Part shown: positions 15,776 to 24,559 of the stretch, one piece after another
Layout: every line of letters begins with the position of its first letter
Numbering within the stretch: position 1 is the stretch's first letter
Origin: Phyllobacterium sophorae
GTDB taxonomy: Bacteria > Pseudomonadota > Alphaproteobacteria > Rhizobiales > Rhizobiaceae
Length of the DNA: 64,000 bases
Assembly (NCBI RefSeq): GCF_003010965.1
Contig: NZ_PGGM01000001.1
Coordinates: 1-64,000, forward strand
Direction of reading: 5' to 3'
The notes under the pieces: model-generated
What the model saw: the letters and a program-made list of their open reading frames with translations, nothing else
Databases searched by the model: none
What the model was told of the DNA's origin: nothing
Position numbers and translations under genes: made by a program

Positions 15776-16714
15776 ATGCGTCTTACCAAGCTACTCTCCG
15801 GCTGCGCTGCGGCCATCGCCATCACACTTGCCGTCGGCTCGTCCGCCTTCGCCGATACGTTCGCGCTCGTGACGATCAATCAGCAGGCGCTGTTCTTCAA
15901 CCAGATCAACGAGGGTGCGCAAAAAGCCGCTGACGCTGCTGGCGCCAAACTCGTGATCTTTAACGCCAACAATGTTCCCAGCGCCCAGAACGACGCGATG
16001 GAGAACTACATAACCCAGAAAGTTGACGGCATCATTCTCGTCGCCATCGATGTTAACGGCGTCAAGCCTGCCATCACGGCGGCAAAGGCCGCCGGTATTC
16101 CCGTTATCGCTATCGATGCGCAGATACCGGACGGCGACAATGTCGCTTTCGTCGGCGTCGACAACACCAAGGCAGGTGAAGACATCGGCAAGTTCTATGC
16201 GGATTACGTCAAGGCAAATATGAGCGGCACCGCCAAGATCGGCGTGATAGGTGCCCTTAACTCTTTCATCCAGAATCAGCGTCTCGACGGGTTCAAGAAG
16301 GCCGTTGCCGACAGCGGCCAGCAGATCACCTTCCTCGATACGGTCGATGGCCAGAACGTCCAGGACGTTGCCCTGACCGCGGCCGAAAACCTGATGACCG
16401 CCAATCCGGACATGACGACGCTCTATGCGACAGGCGAGCCAGCACTTGTCGGTGCCGTCTCGGCTGTTACCAGCCAGGGCCGTACCGGCGACGTCAAGGT
16501 CTTCGGATGGGATCTGACCAAGCAGGCCGTCGAAGGCATTGATGCGGGCTGGGTCACAGCAGTCGTGCAGCAGGACCCTGCTGGCGAAGGCAAGGCCGCA
16601 GTTGAGGCGCTCACCAAGCTCAAGAAGGGCGAAAAGGTCGAACCTATCATCAATGTTCCGGTGACGATCGTCACCAAGGAGAATGTCGATCAGTTCCGCG
16701 GCATGTTCAAATAG
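15776..16714 (+). CDS. Sugar ABC transporter substrate-binding protein (RbsB-like)
   Basis: This 312-residue periplasmic protein has a signal peptide ending SSAFA (residues 22-26) and a type I periplasmic binding fold: GAQKAADAAGAKLVIFNANN, QNDAMENYITQKVDGIILVA, VAFVGVDNTKAGEDIG and FGWDLTKQAVEGIDAG. It resembles ribose- and fructose-binding proteins. Start 15776 follows an AAAGGGGAATCGG ribosome binding site; the frame extends upstream to 15704 across the promoter. It is the first structural gene of an operon in which kinase, hydrolase and amidohydrolase genes follow. The ligand is probably a sugar or glycoside-like compound, but the downstream enzymes do not point to any common sugar pathway. 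Confidence 0.9.
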   Translation: MRLTKLLSGCAAAIAITLAVGSSAFADTFALVTINQQALFFNQINEGAQKAADAAGAKLVIFNANNVPSAQNDAMENYITQKVDGIILVAIDVNGVKPAITAAKAAGIPVIAIDAQIPDGDNVAFVGVDNTKAGEDIGKFYADYVKANMSGTAKIGVIGALNSFIQNQRLDGFKKAVADSGQQITFLDTVDGQNVQDVALTAAENLMTANPDMTTLYATGEPALVGAVSAVTSQGRTGDVKVFGWDLTKQAVEGIDAGWVTAVVQQDPAGEGKAAVEALTKLKKGEKVEPIINVPVTIVTKENVDQFRGMFK

Positions 16715-16787
16715 AACCTGAGCCGTGATGGGCGCGGCCGCACATGCCGCGCCCCCTCCCGAGGCATTTGAACCCAATGGTATTGCG

Positions 16788-17585
16788 ATGAACAATATTG
16801 ACAGCGAAACTTACCGGGTCCGCATGACCGGCATATCCAAGCGGTACAACACGATCCAGACGCTTGACGACGTCTCGCTGAACCTGAAGCCCGGCGAAGT
16901 GCTCGGCCTCGTCGGTGACAACGGCGCCGGCAAATCTACCCTGAGCAAGGTGCTCTCCGGGGCGGTCATTCCGGACGCCGGGACGATCGAGATCGACGGC
17001 AAGGCAGTATCCTTTTCCTCCCCCGCCGATGCCCGGGCGGAGCACGTGGAAATGGTCTATCAGGACCTGTCGCTGTGCGACACGGTTGATGTGGCCGGAA
17101 ATATCTTCCTCGGACGCGAGCCAAGACGCCGGGTTTTGGGCATGCCGTTTCTCGACAAGAAGCGCATGCATGACGAAGCCAGAACCATGCTGGATCGCCT
17201 TGGTATCGTCATCGCTGATACGCGCCTGAAGGTTGAAAACCTCTCCGGGGGCCAGCGTCAGTCCATTGCCATCGGCCGCGCTGCCTCGTTCGAGCCTTCC
17301 GTTCTCATCATGGATGAACCGACCGCCGCCCTCGCCGTCGCCGAGGTCGAAGCGGTCCTTGACCTTATTCGCGCGGTCAGTGCCCGCGGGGTCAGTGTCA
17401 TTCTCATTACCCACCGCCTGCAGGATCTGTTCCTCGTCTGCGACCGCATCCAGGTGATGTATGAAGGCCGCAATGTCGCCGAACGGCGCATCGAGGACAC
17501 CAGCATCGAGGACGTCGTCAACCTGATCGTTGGACGAAAATTCCAGGCCCGTTCGGCCCGTCAGGACAATGGAGCACGCGCATGA
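16788..17585 (+). CDS. Sugar ABC transporter ATP-binding protein (single domain)
   Basis: This 265-residue ATPase has one ABC domain: Walker A GDNGAGKST (43-51), Q-loop YQDLSL, signature LSGGQ (152-156) and Walker B IMDEPTA (174-180). Ribose-type importers usually have a double-length RbsA; single-domain versions such as FrcA of rhizobia are known, and this one is of that size. It is cytoplasmic and powers the permease encoded next. ATG 16788 is chosen because similarity begins there; the frame is open to 16725 with a poor-looking extension, and the ribosome binding site is not strong at either. It overlaps the permease gene by ATGA. Confidence 0.9.
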   Translation: MNNIDSETYRVRMTGISKRYNTIQTLDDVSLNLKPGEVLGLVGDNGAGKSTLSKVLSGAVIPDAGTIEIDGKAVSFSSPADARAEHVEMVYQDLSLCDTVDVAGNIFLGREPRRRVLGMPFLDKKRMHDEARTMLDRLGIVIADTRLKVENLSGGQRQSIAIGRAASFEPSVLIMDEPTAALAVAEVEAVLDLIRAVSARGVSVILITHRLQDLFLVCDRIQVMYEGRNVAERRIEDTSIEDVVNLIVGRKFQARSARQDNGARA

Positions 17586-18613
17586 GCAATCCATCGACCT
17601 CCAGTGACAACGCTGCGCTCCACCCCGTTGCCGCCCAATCGCGCGTGCGGGAAAGCACCCTTCGTGACCGCTTCATGGCCAATGGCAGCGTCGTGTCCAT
17701 TGCCATTTTCTTTCTGGTCGTCTGCCTGCTCTTCTCGGTCGTGACCGACGCGTTCCTGACGGCACCGAACCTGCTCAATATTGTGCGGCAATCAGCGCCC
17801 CTCCTCATCGTTGCGGCTGCGATGACCTTCGTCATCACCACGGGCGGCATCGACCTTTCGGTGGGTTCAGTTCTGGCGCTTGTTGCCACCCTGTCTGCCG
17901 TCACGCTGCAAGCCGGTCTGCCTTGGCCATTGGTCATCATTGCCATGCTGCTGCTCGGCGCAGCGGTCGGCGCAATCCAGGGTTTCTTCATCGCCTATGA
18001 GCGCATCCCGGCATTCATCGTCACGCTGGCCGGGCTATCGGTCATCCGCGGCATCGCGCTCCTGATCACCGGCGGTTATTCCATCCCGGTCGAAGCGACA
18101 AGCCCGTTCACGGTCATCGGCCGCGCCTGGTTCCTCGGCGTGCCCGTGCCTGCGCTGATCGCCCTGGCCGTGCTTGTCGTTGCCTATCTCGCCTTCAATG
18201 AAACCCGCTTCGGCCGTTATGTGACCGGCATTGGTGCCAATGCTGAGGCCGTGCGCCGCGCCGGTGTGGATACGCGCCTGACAACGTTGATGGTCTATGT
18301 CCTCTCCAGCACTGCCGCTGCTGCGGCCGGTATCATCCTCGCCGCCCGCCTCGGTTCTGGTTCATCCAATGCCGGACAAGGCTTCGAGCTGGAGGTCATC
18401 GCGGCCGTCGTGCTTGGCGGCACCAGTCTCTTCGGTGGCAGGGGCACGCTCGTCGGCACCGTACTCGGCGCCATGACTGTGGCTGTCATCGCCAACGGGC
18501 TGATCCTTGCGCATATGTCACCCTTCCTTACGCCCATCGTCACTGGCACGATCATCCTCATTGCGATCTGGCTGAACTTCCGCCTGTTCCGCGGTGCCAT
18601 CCGGAGCCGCTGA
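17582..18613 (+). CDS. Sugar ABC transporter permease (RbsC-like)
   Basis: This 343-residue inner-membrane protein has about ten hydrophobic segments and the BPD_transp_2 motifs of ribose-type permeases: VITTGGIDLSVGSVLALVA near residues 80-100, FIAYERIPAFIVTLAGLSVIRG-type region near 140, and FGRYVTGIGANAEAVRRAGV near 215. The last stretch is the EAA-like ATPase contact loop. It has a 30-residue hydrophilic N-terminus. The start overlaps the ATPase stop and the next gene begins 2 bp after its end, so the genes are tightly coupled. Confidence 0.92.
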   Translation: MSNPSTSSDNAALHPVAAQSRVRESTLRDRFMANGSVVSIAIFFLVVCLLFSVVTDAFLTAPNLLNIVRQSAPLLIVAAAMTFVITTGGIDLSVGSVLALVATLSAVTLQAGLPWPLVIIAMLLLGAAVGAIQGFFIAYERIPAFIVTLAGLSVIRGIALLITGGYSIPVEATSPFTVIGRAWFLGVPVPALIALAVLVVAYLAFNETRFGRYVTGIGANAEAVRRAGVDTRLTTLMVYVLSSTAAAAAGIILAARLGSGSSNAGQGFELEVIAAVVLGGTSLFGGRGTLVGTVLGAMTVAVIANGLILAHMSPFLTPIVTGTIILIAIWLNFRLFRGAIRSR

Positions 18614-18615
18614 GG

Positions 18616-19704
18616 ATGAGTCTCGACTTCGAAACCAGTGAGCGCGGCAGGGATCCCATCGGCGTCAATTCCGGAACGGTCATGACCGTTCAGGGCCCCC
18701 TCCCCGTGGGCGAAATGGGCGTCACGCTGATGCACGAGCATATTCTGCTTGATGGTGCGAGTTCATGGAAATGCCCTTGCCACCCGGACGAACTCGCCAT
18801 CGCCGAGCAGCCGGTCTCGATCCAGATCATCGGCGAATTGCGCATGAACCCCTATATCAACAGGGACAATGTCTCGCTCACCGACACTGACCTCGCCCTG
18901 AGCGAACTCAAGCGCTTCCAGGTCCTTGGCGGTCACACGGTCGTCGACCCGACCAATTTCGGCATCGGCCGCGATCCGGTGAAGCTGCGGCGTATCTCAC
19001 GAATGGCCAATCTCAAGATCGTCATGGGCTCCGGTTTTTATTTGCAGCACACCCATCCGGAATGGCTGAAGGACATGGATGTCGATGCAGTTACCGAGTT
19101 TCTCGTCAATGATACTGGCGGCGGCGAGACTCAGCCGGAGATCATGGCGGGTATCATCGGCGAAGTAGGCGTCAGCAAGGATTTCACATCGGAGGAGCGC
19201 AAGTCCCTGCGTGCTTCCGCCCGCGCCTCACGCATAACCGGCGTGCCGCTGTCGATCCATCTTCCCGGGTGGGAAAGGCTGGCAAATGAAGTTCTCGATA
19301 TCGTTGAGGAAGAAGGTGCCGACCTCAAGCATACGGTTCTCTGCCACATGAACCCCAGCCATGAAGATCTCGCCTATCAGGCCAGCCTCGCCAAGCGCGG
19401 TGCGTTTCTCGAATATGATATGATTGGCATGGACTATTATTACGCCGATCAGGACGCCCAGTCGCCTTCGGACGAGCAGAATGCCCGCGCTATCCGCTCC
19501 CTCGTCGATATGGGCTTTGGTGACCGGGTGCTGCTGTCGCAGGACGTCTTCCTGAAAATGATGCTGACCCGCTTCGGGGGCTTCGGCTATGGCTATGTGC
19601 TCAAGCATTTCGTGCCGCGCCTGAAGCGCCACGGCGTCGATGCGGAGACCATCGATCGCATGCTCACCGACAACCCAAGATCCGTATTTTCCGCGGCGGC
19701 CTGA
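18616..19704 (+). CDS. Phosphotriesterase-family metal-dependent hydrolase
   Basis: This 362-residue TIM-barrel enzyme belongs to the phosphotriesterase (PTE/Php) family of the amidohydrolase superfamily. The first metal ligands are His40 and His42 in LMHEHI. A Glu in IIGEVGVSKD (about residue 178) takes the bridging position that is a carboxylated Lys in true PTE. A later His lies in GVPLSIHLPG, and a metal Asp in LLSQDVFLK. Family members with this Glu are often lactonases or esterases of unknown natural substrate, not organophosphate hydrolases. It starts 2 bp after the permease gene. In this operon it probably opens a ring or cleaves an ester or amide in the imported compound. Confidence 0.85.
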   Translation: MSLDFETSERGRDPIGVNSGTVMTVQGPLPVGEMGVTLMHEHILLDGASSWKCPCHPDELAIAEQPVSIQIIGELRMNPYINRDNVSLTDTDLALSELKRFQVLGGHTVVDPTNFGIGRDPVKLRRISRMANLKIVMGSGFYLQHTHPEWLKDMDVDAVTEFLVNDTGGGETQPEIMAGIIGEVGVSKDFTSEERKSLRASARASRITGVPLSIHLPGWERLANEVLDIVEEEGADLKHTVLCHMNPSHEDLAYQASLAKRGAFLEYDMIGMDYYYADQDAQSPSDEQNARAIRSLVDMGFGDRVLLSQDVFLKMMLTRFGGFGYGYVLKHFVPRLKRHGVDAETIDRMLTDNPRSVFSAAA

Positions 19705-19734
19705 TCGCCGCCCTATAGTCATCAAGGAGTTTTC

Positions 19735-20505
19735 ATGTCCAAACACAAGGTTCTTCTCGCCGGCGAGTCGTGGGTATCGACCGCCACCCATATCAAGGGC
19801 TTTGACCAGTTCCCCACGGTCACCTATCACACCGGCGCCGACGAGCTGCTCAAAGCGCTGAAGGACAGTGCTTTCGACGTGAAATTCATGCCGGCGCATG
19901 AAGCGCAGCGCGATTTCCCGCAAACGATCGAGGCCCTGTCGGAGTACAAGGCGATTATCCTCTCAGATATCGGTGCCAATACGCTCCTGCTGCATCCGGA
20001 CACCTGGATCCATTCGAAGACCACACCGAACCGCCTGCGTCTGCTGCGTGACTACGTCCGCAATGGCGGCGCGCTGCTCATGTTCGGCGGCTATTACAGT
20101 TTCCAGGGCATCAATGGCGGCGCACGCTATCACAAGACCCCTGTCGAAGAAGTGTTGCCTGTCTCCTGTCTTTCCGTCGATGACCGTATCGAGGTACCTG
20201 AAGGCTTTACCCCCGTCGTCACCGGCGACGCCGGCCATCCAATTCTCCAGGGTCTCGGCAAGGATTGGCCGGTCCTGCTCGGTTATAATGAGGTTACGGT
20301 AAAGGACGGCGCAGAAGTGCTCGCAACCGTCTCAACTGACTACGGCTCCCAGCCGCTGCTCGTAACCGGAACCTATGGCAAAGGCCGAACGCTCGCCTGG
20401 ACCTCCGACGTCGGACCGCATTGGCTGCCGTCCGATTTTATCGCGTGGAAGGGTTACAAGACCTTGTTCGAACAGATGCTTGCCTGGGCAATAGCGAAGG
20501 ATTGA
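19735..20505 (+). CDS. Class I glutamine-amidotransferase-like (ThuA-like) protein
   Basis: This 256-residue cytosolic protein has a GATase1/ThuA-like fold: KVLLAGESWVSTATHIKGFD at the start, EYKAIILSDIGANTLLLH in the middle and RNGGALLMFGGYYSF where class I amidotransferases have their nucleophile elbow. That elbow has Gly-Gly-Tyr instead of a Cys, so glutaminase activity is unlikely. KGRTLAWTSDVGPHWLP near the end is typical of this subfamily. Related 'cytoplasmic protein' genes occur, as I recall, in enterobacterial clusters with kinases and PTE-like genes, with no proven function. It is preceded by AAGGAG, 30 bp after the PTE-like gene and 3 bp before the kinase gene. Confidence 0.8.
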   Translation: MSKHKVLLAGESWVSTATHIKGFDQFPTVTYHTGADELLKALKDSAFDVKFMPAHEAQRDFPQTIEALSEYKAIILSDIGANTLLLHPDTWIHSKTTPNRLRLLRDYVRNGGALLMFGGYYSFQGINGGARYHKTPVEEVLPVSCLSVDDRIEVPEGFTPVVTGDAGHPILQGLGKDWPVLLGYNEVTVKDGAEVLATVSTDYGSQPLLVTGTYGKGRTLAWTSDVGPHWLPSDFIAWKGYKTLFEQMLAWAIAKD

Positions 20506-20508
20506 TCG

Positions 20509-21423
20509 ATGCGGGTGCACGTGGCCGGCAATGTCTGCATTGATACCACTTTCCGCCTCGATCGATTTCCCGTCGCGGGCGAGACGCTCAATGCGTCCGC
20601 CTATTCCGACGGGCTTGGCGGCAAAGGTGCGAACCAGGCATTGGCGGCCACACGCGCGGGTGCTGAGGTTATGCTCTGGGCCGCCATCGGCAATGATGTC
20701 GACAGTGCCCGCATCCGGGCGATGCTGCATGATGAAGTCGACACGAGCCATCTCGCCCGGCTTGACCTGCCCAGTGACCGTTCGACCATCGTGCTCGATG
20801 CGTCCGGGGAGAATTTCATCGTCACCGGCGTATCATGCGCAACAGCCTTTGATCCCCTGACGATGACTGAAGTGCGGGCATCCATCGATGCCGGCGATCT
20901 CTTCGTCATGCAGGGGAATTTGCGCTTGGCCATCACCAACGATTGTCTGGCTGCCGCAAAGAATATGGGCGCGCGGACAATCTTTAATCCCAGCCCGCTT
21001 TCTGCCGGACAGGTGCCCGAATTCGGCGAGGTCGACTACGTCATCGTCAATCGCGGCGAGGCTGCGTTGATCACCGGATTTGCCGAACCCGATCTCGCGG
21101 CACGTGCCTTGCTCGATCGTGGCGCAGGCTTTGCAATAGTGACACTTGGCAGCCAGGGAGCCCTTCTGCTGAAGCGCGACACTGGACGCTCCTTGACGAT
21201 CCCGGCTCCGAAGGTTCCGGCCATCGACACCAGCGGGGCGGGCGACGTGTTTTGCGGGGTGTTTGCCGGGTGCCTGGCCAGAGACCTCAGCCCGGTCGCT
21301 GCCCTGCGCATTGCCATCGGCGCATCGGCCATTTCCGTAGCGCGTCCCGGAACACTGCAATCCTGCCCCACCCGGGCCGAAATAGCGGCCCTCATTCAAG
21401 ATATTGAAATGGAACCATTATGA
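20509..21423 (+). CDS. PfkB-family (ribokinase-like) carbohydrate kinase
   Basis: This 304-residue protein has both PfkB signatures: GGKGANQALAATRAGA (37-52) and DTSGAGDVFCGVFAG (about 241-255), in which the Asp of GAGD is the catalytic base. VHVAGNVCIDTTFRLDRFP is the normal N-terminal strand. The enzyme should phosphorylate a sugar or nucleoside-type alcohol with ATP in the cytoplasm. It sits between the GATase-like gene (3 bp gap) and the BtpA-like gene (4-bp overlap). In operons with a BtpA-family enzyme the kinase product is the likely substrate of that enzyme. The exact sugar cannot be read from the sequence. Confidence 0.88.
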   Translation: MRVHVAGNVCIDTTFRLDRFPVAGETLNASAYSDGLGGKGANQALAATRAGAEVMLWAAIGNDVDSARIRAMLHDEVDTSHLARLDLPSDRSTIVLDASGENFIVTGVSCATAFDPLTMTEVRASIDAGDLFVMQGNLRLAITNDCLAAAKNMGARTIFNPSPLSAGQVPEFGEVDYVIVNRGEAALITGFAEPDLAARALLDRGAGFAIVTLGSQGALLLKRDTGRSLTIPAPKVPAIDTSGAGDVFCGVFAGCLARDLSPVAALRIAIGASAISVARPGTLQSCPTRAEIAALIQDIEMEPL

Positions 21424-22262
21424 GCGACATCTCGAAGCCCGTTGGCCAAAGCGCCGGTGATGCGATCCTTTCCATATTCGGGCGGACCAAGGTGGTTATC
21501 GGCGTCGTCCACCTTGCCCCGCTCCCCGGCGCGCCGCGCTACAATGGCGAACCAGTCGAGGATATCTACCAGCGCGGCCTCGACGATGCGCGCGCCTATC
21601 TTCATGGCGGCTGCGATGGTGTGATCGTCGAGAATCATGGCGATGTGCCCTTTGCCAAGCCGGACGATATTGGTCATGAAACCGCGTCGCACATGGCCGT
21701 GGTCTCCGACCGGATCCGCCGCGAGCTTGGCCGCCCCATCGGCATCAACGTGCTTGCCAATGCGGCGATACCAGCGCTGGCAATCGCCAGTGCGGCTGGA
21801 GCCGGCTTCGTACGCGTCAACCAATGGGCCAACGCCTACGTGGCCAATGAAGGTTTCATCGAGGGTGAAGCGGCGCGCGCCATGCGCTACCGCGCGCAAC
21901 TTCGGGCGCATGGCATTCGCATTTTCGCCGACGCGCATGTCAAGCACGGAGCACATGCCATTGTCGCGGACCGTCCGGTCGAGGAACAGGTGAAGGATCT
22001 CGTCTTCTTCGACGCGGATGCCGTGATCGCCACCGGCCAGCGTACGGGCCACGCCGCCGACCTCGGCTATATAAGGATGATCAAGGAGGCATCGGGCCTG
22101 CCGACGCTCGTGGGGAGCGGGGTCACCCCCGACAACGCCAACGACATTCTTGGCATTGTCGACGGCGTCATTGTCGCGAGCTCGCTCAAATATGATGGTG
22201 TCTGGTGGAACCAGGTAGAACCGGCACGGGTGAGCGCCTTCATCGCCGGCCTGAAGCGATGA
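21420..22262 (+). CDS. BtpA/SgcQ-family protein
   Basis: This 280-residue protein matches the BtpA family (TIM-barrel). Landmarks are KVVIGVVHLAPLPGAPRYNG (about residues 22-41), DDARAYLHGGCDGVIVENHG, VNQWANAYVANEGFIEGEA, FADAHVKHGAHAI and SGLPTLVGSGVTPDNANDIL. BtpA itself was linked to photosystem I stability in cyanobacteria. SgcQ is part of the uncharacterised E. coli sgc sugar cluster. The fold suggests a phosphosugar-binding enzyme. It overlaps the kinase stop and the next start by 4 bp each, so all three are coupled. The most economical idea is that it acts on the phosphorylated product of the kinase. Confidence 0.87.
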   Translation: MSDISKPVGQSAGDAILSIFGRTKVVIGVVHLAPLPGAPRYNGEPVEDIYQRGLDDARAYLHGGCDGVIVENHGDVPFAKPDDIGHETASHMAVVSDRIRRELGRPIGINVLANAAIPALAIASAAGAGFVRVNQWANAYVANEGFIEGEAARAMRYRAQLRAHGIRIFADAHVKHGAHAIVADRPVEEQVKDLVFFDADAVIATGQRTGHAADLGYIRMIKEASGLPTLVGSGVTPDNANDILGIVDGVIVASSLKYDGVWWNQVEPARVSAFIAGLKR

Positions 22263-23506
22263 ATGCATCGGTAAAGGTCAATGGCGACCGTCTCCTCGGC
22301 AGGCTGGAAAATTTTGCCGGCATCGGTGCGACGCCGGCGGGCGGCGTCAACCGGCAAGCTCTTTCGCCGGAAGACCGCCTCGCCCGGGCGAAGCTGGCGC
22401 AGTTGGCGGCGGATCGCGGCTTTGCGGTGTTTCAGGACTCCATGGCCAATCTGTTCATTCGCCGCGAGGGCAAATCGGCCGGCCGGCCGCCCTTCCTGAT
22501 CGGCAGTCATCTCGACAGCCAGCCCATGGGCGGACGCTACGATGGCGCGCTCGGTACACTTTCGGCCTTTGAGGTGCTGGAATCGCTGGACGATGCCGAT
22601 ATCCAGACGCCTGTCGCCCTGGAAGTGGTCGCATGGACCAACGAGGAAGGCAGCCGCTTTTCCCCTGGCGCCATGGGATCCATGGCCTTTGCCAACAGAG
22701 CAATTCCGGCCGAGTGGCACCATGCGCGCTCCCCGGACGGCAAACTGCTGCAGGACGAACTGACTGCCACGCTCATTGCGCTGCCGCAGGCTGCGATGCG
22801 GCCGCTGGGCATCCCGGTTTCAGGTTATCTCGAACTGCATATCGAACAGGGCCCCTCGCTGGAGCGCGAGAATATCCCGATCGGCGTCGTCCATGGCATT
22901 CAGGGCACCCGCTGGCTCGAAGTTGTTATTACCGGGCAAACGGCACATGCCGGGACCACGCAGCTGTCATTCCGCCGCGATCCGCTTGTCGCGGCCACCG
23001 AGGCGATGCAGACGCTCTACGGTTCGATCATGCCCAATGACGAACAGGCGCGTCTCACCATCGGCCGCATTTCGGTCGAGCCCGCCTCGATCAATGCCAT
23101 TCCGGGCAAAGTCTCCTTCAGCGTCGACCTGCGCCATCCGAACGCCCCGGAGCTTGCCCGGCTGGAGGAGCTTGTCCGGACCGTCTGCCAGGAGAAAGCG
23201 TCGGTGCTCGGTTGCGAGGCAACGGTCCGGCGCACATTCGATATGCCGCCGGCGCAATTTTCTCCCACCCTGCTTGCGGCCGTGGAGCATGCTGTCACCC
23301 GTCTCGGCGTTTCCTCAAAGCCGATGCTGTCCGGTGCTTTCCACGACGCGCTCTTCCTTGCGCGTGTCACGGAAGCCGCGATGATTTTCGTGCCCTGCCG
23401 CGACGGCCTCAGCCACAATGAGGCCGAATATGTCAAACCCGAACATTCCGTGTTGGGCGCACAAGTTCTGCTGGAATCGACGCTGGCCGCACTAGGGATG
23501 AGCTGA
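22259..23506 (+). CDS. M20-family Zn-dependent amidohydrolase (allantoate amidohydrolase / N-carbamoyl-amino-acid hydrolase type)
   Basis: This 415-residue enzyme has the M20 ureidohydrolase pattern: GSHLDSQPMGGRYDGALG (82-99), giving His84, Asp86 and Asp95; the catalytic pair in TNEEGSRFSPGAMGS (about 126-140); a dimer-domain His in TGQTAHAGT; and HIEQGPSLE. This branch includes allantoate amidohydrolase, ureidoglycolate-type enzymes and L-N-carbamoylases, which release ammonia and carbon dioxide from ureido groups. ATG 22259 overlaps the BtpA-like stop; upstream open sequence to 22205 is inside that gene. Being last in the operon, it suggests that the imported compound carries a ureido, carbamoyl or hydantoin-derived group. 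Confidence 0.88.
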   Translation: MNASVKVNGDRLLGRLENFAGIGATPAGGVNRQALSPEDRLARAKLAQLAADRGFAVFQDSMANLFIRREGKSAGRPPFLIGSHLDSQPMGGRYDGALGTLSAFEVLESLDDADIQTPVALEVVAWTNEEGSRFSPGAMGSMAFANRAIPAEWHHARSPDGKLLQDELTATLIALPQAAMRPLGIPVSGYLELHIEQGPSLERENIPIGVVHGIQGTRWLEVVITGQTAHAGTTQLSFRRDPLVAATEAMQTLYGSIMPNDEQARLTIGRISVEPASINAIPGKVSFSVDLRHPNAPELARLEELVRTVCQEKASVLGCEATVRRTFDMPPAQFSPTLLAAVEHAVTRLGVSSKPMLSGAFHDALFLARVTEAAMIFVPCRDGLSHNEAEYVKPEHSVLGAQVLLESTLAALGMS

Positions 23507-23508
23507 AA

Positions 23509-24453
23509 CTACGTTTGCGCTTCCGCCTGTGCGAGCCTTTGCATGAAACGCGGCGGCTGCCCGAAAGCCCGCAGGAAGGCGCGGCGCATGCGCTCCCGGT
23601 CCCCGAAGCCAGCATCGCGGGCGATCGTATCGATCGGAATCCGCCCGGACTCGATCATCAGGCGCGCCGCCTCGACGCGCAGGTTCTCGATTGCCTTTGC
23701 CGGTGACTGTCCGGTTTCCGCGTGGAACGCCCGGCTGAACTGGCGCGGACTGAGATGGGCAATCTCCGCCAGCTGTTCGACCGATAATTCCTTGTGCAGG
23801 TTCTCTCTGGCATAGGCGAGCGTCGTCTGGATGCGATCCGACTTCGGGTTCAGTTCGAGCAATGCCGAATATTGCGATTGCCCGCCCGCACGCCGATGAT
23901 AGACCACAAGCTTCTTGGCGACCGACTTTGCGATCTCGATCCCCAGATCCTTCTCGACCAGCGCCAGAGCCATATCGATACACGATGTCATCCCCGCGGA
24001 GGTCCACACCGGCCCATCGATGATGAAGATGCGGTCTTCCTCCATCTTCACCTTCGGATAGGTGCGCTGGAAATCCCTTGCATGATACCAATGTGTCGTC
24101 GCCCGGCGCCCATCGAGTAACCCCGCCTCAGCCAGGATGAAAGCGCCGGTACAGATCGAGCCGATTCGCCGCGACCTCGGAGCCACACGCCTCAGGAAAG
24201 CAACAATGCCGGGGGACACCGGCTCCACGTAATTGTTGCCGACAATCAGCACGGTATCAAAGGGCGCATCGCTGAACGGCACTGTACTGACAGCAAAACC
24301 TGCCGATGAAGCAACCGGATCGCCCGTTTCCGACAGCAGGCTGATATCATATTCCGGCTCATCCGCAGTTATATTCGCGAACTCGAAAACCGTCGCCGCC
24401 GCAAGGTCGAGGATTTGAAAGCCAGGAAACAGGATGATTCCGATTTGCTTCAT
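23509..24453 (-). CDS. GlxA-family transcriptional regulator (DJ-1/PfpI-like plus AraC HTH)
   Basis: This 314-residue protein has an N-terminal DJ-1/PfpI-like domain (about 1-190) beginning KQIGIILFPGFQILDLAAAT, with an elbow at SICTGAFILAEAGLLDGRRA. A C-terminal AraC/XylS helix-turn-helix pair follows (about 215-314), with LSVEQLAEIAHLSPRQFSRA and IDTIARDAGFGDRERMRRAF. The layout is that of GlxA/FtrA regulators, which sense a metabolite through the first domain. It is convergent with the M20 gene (2 bp apart) and divergent from the SDR gene at 24560, with about 106 bp between the starts. The SDR is therefore its likely target. Confidence 0.9.
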   Translation of the reverse strand: MKQIGIILFPGFQILDLAAATVFEFANITADEPEYDISLLSETGDPVASSAGFAVSTVPFSDAPFDTVLIVGNNYVEPVSPGIVAFLRRVAPRSRRIGSICTGAFILAEAGLLDGRRATTHWYHARDFQRTYPKVKMEEDRIFIIDGPVWTSAGMTSCIDMALALVEKDLGIEIAKSVAKKLVVYHRRAGGQSQYSALLELNPKSDRIQTTLAYARENLHKELSVEQLAEIAHLSPRQFSRAFHAETGQSPAKAIENLRVEAARLMIESGRIPIDTIARDAGFGDRERMRRAFLRAFGQPPRFMQRLAQAEAQT

Positions 24454-24559
24454 CGAATTGACCTCCTTTATGTCTTAAAAAGTGGTATATATGACATTTA
24501 TGCCATTTCCATGCGGCTGTACAGTGCTCCCCATCAGCAATGATCAACGGAGCAGCAAA

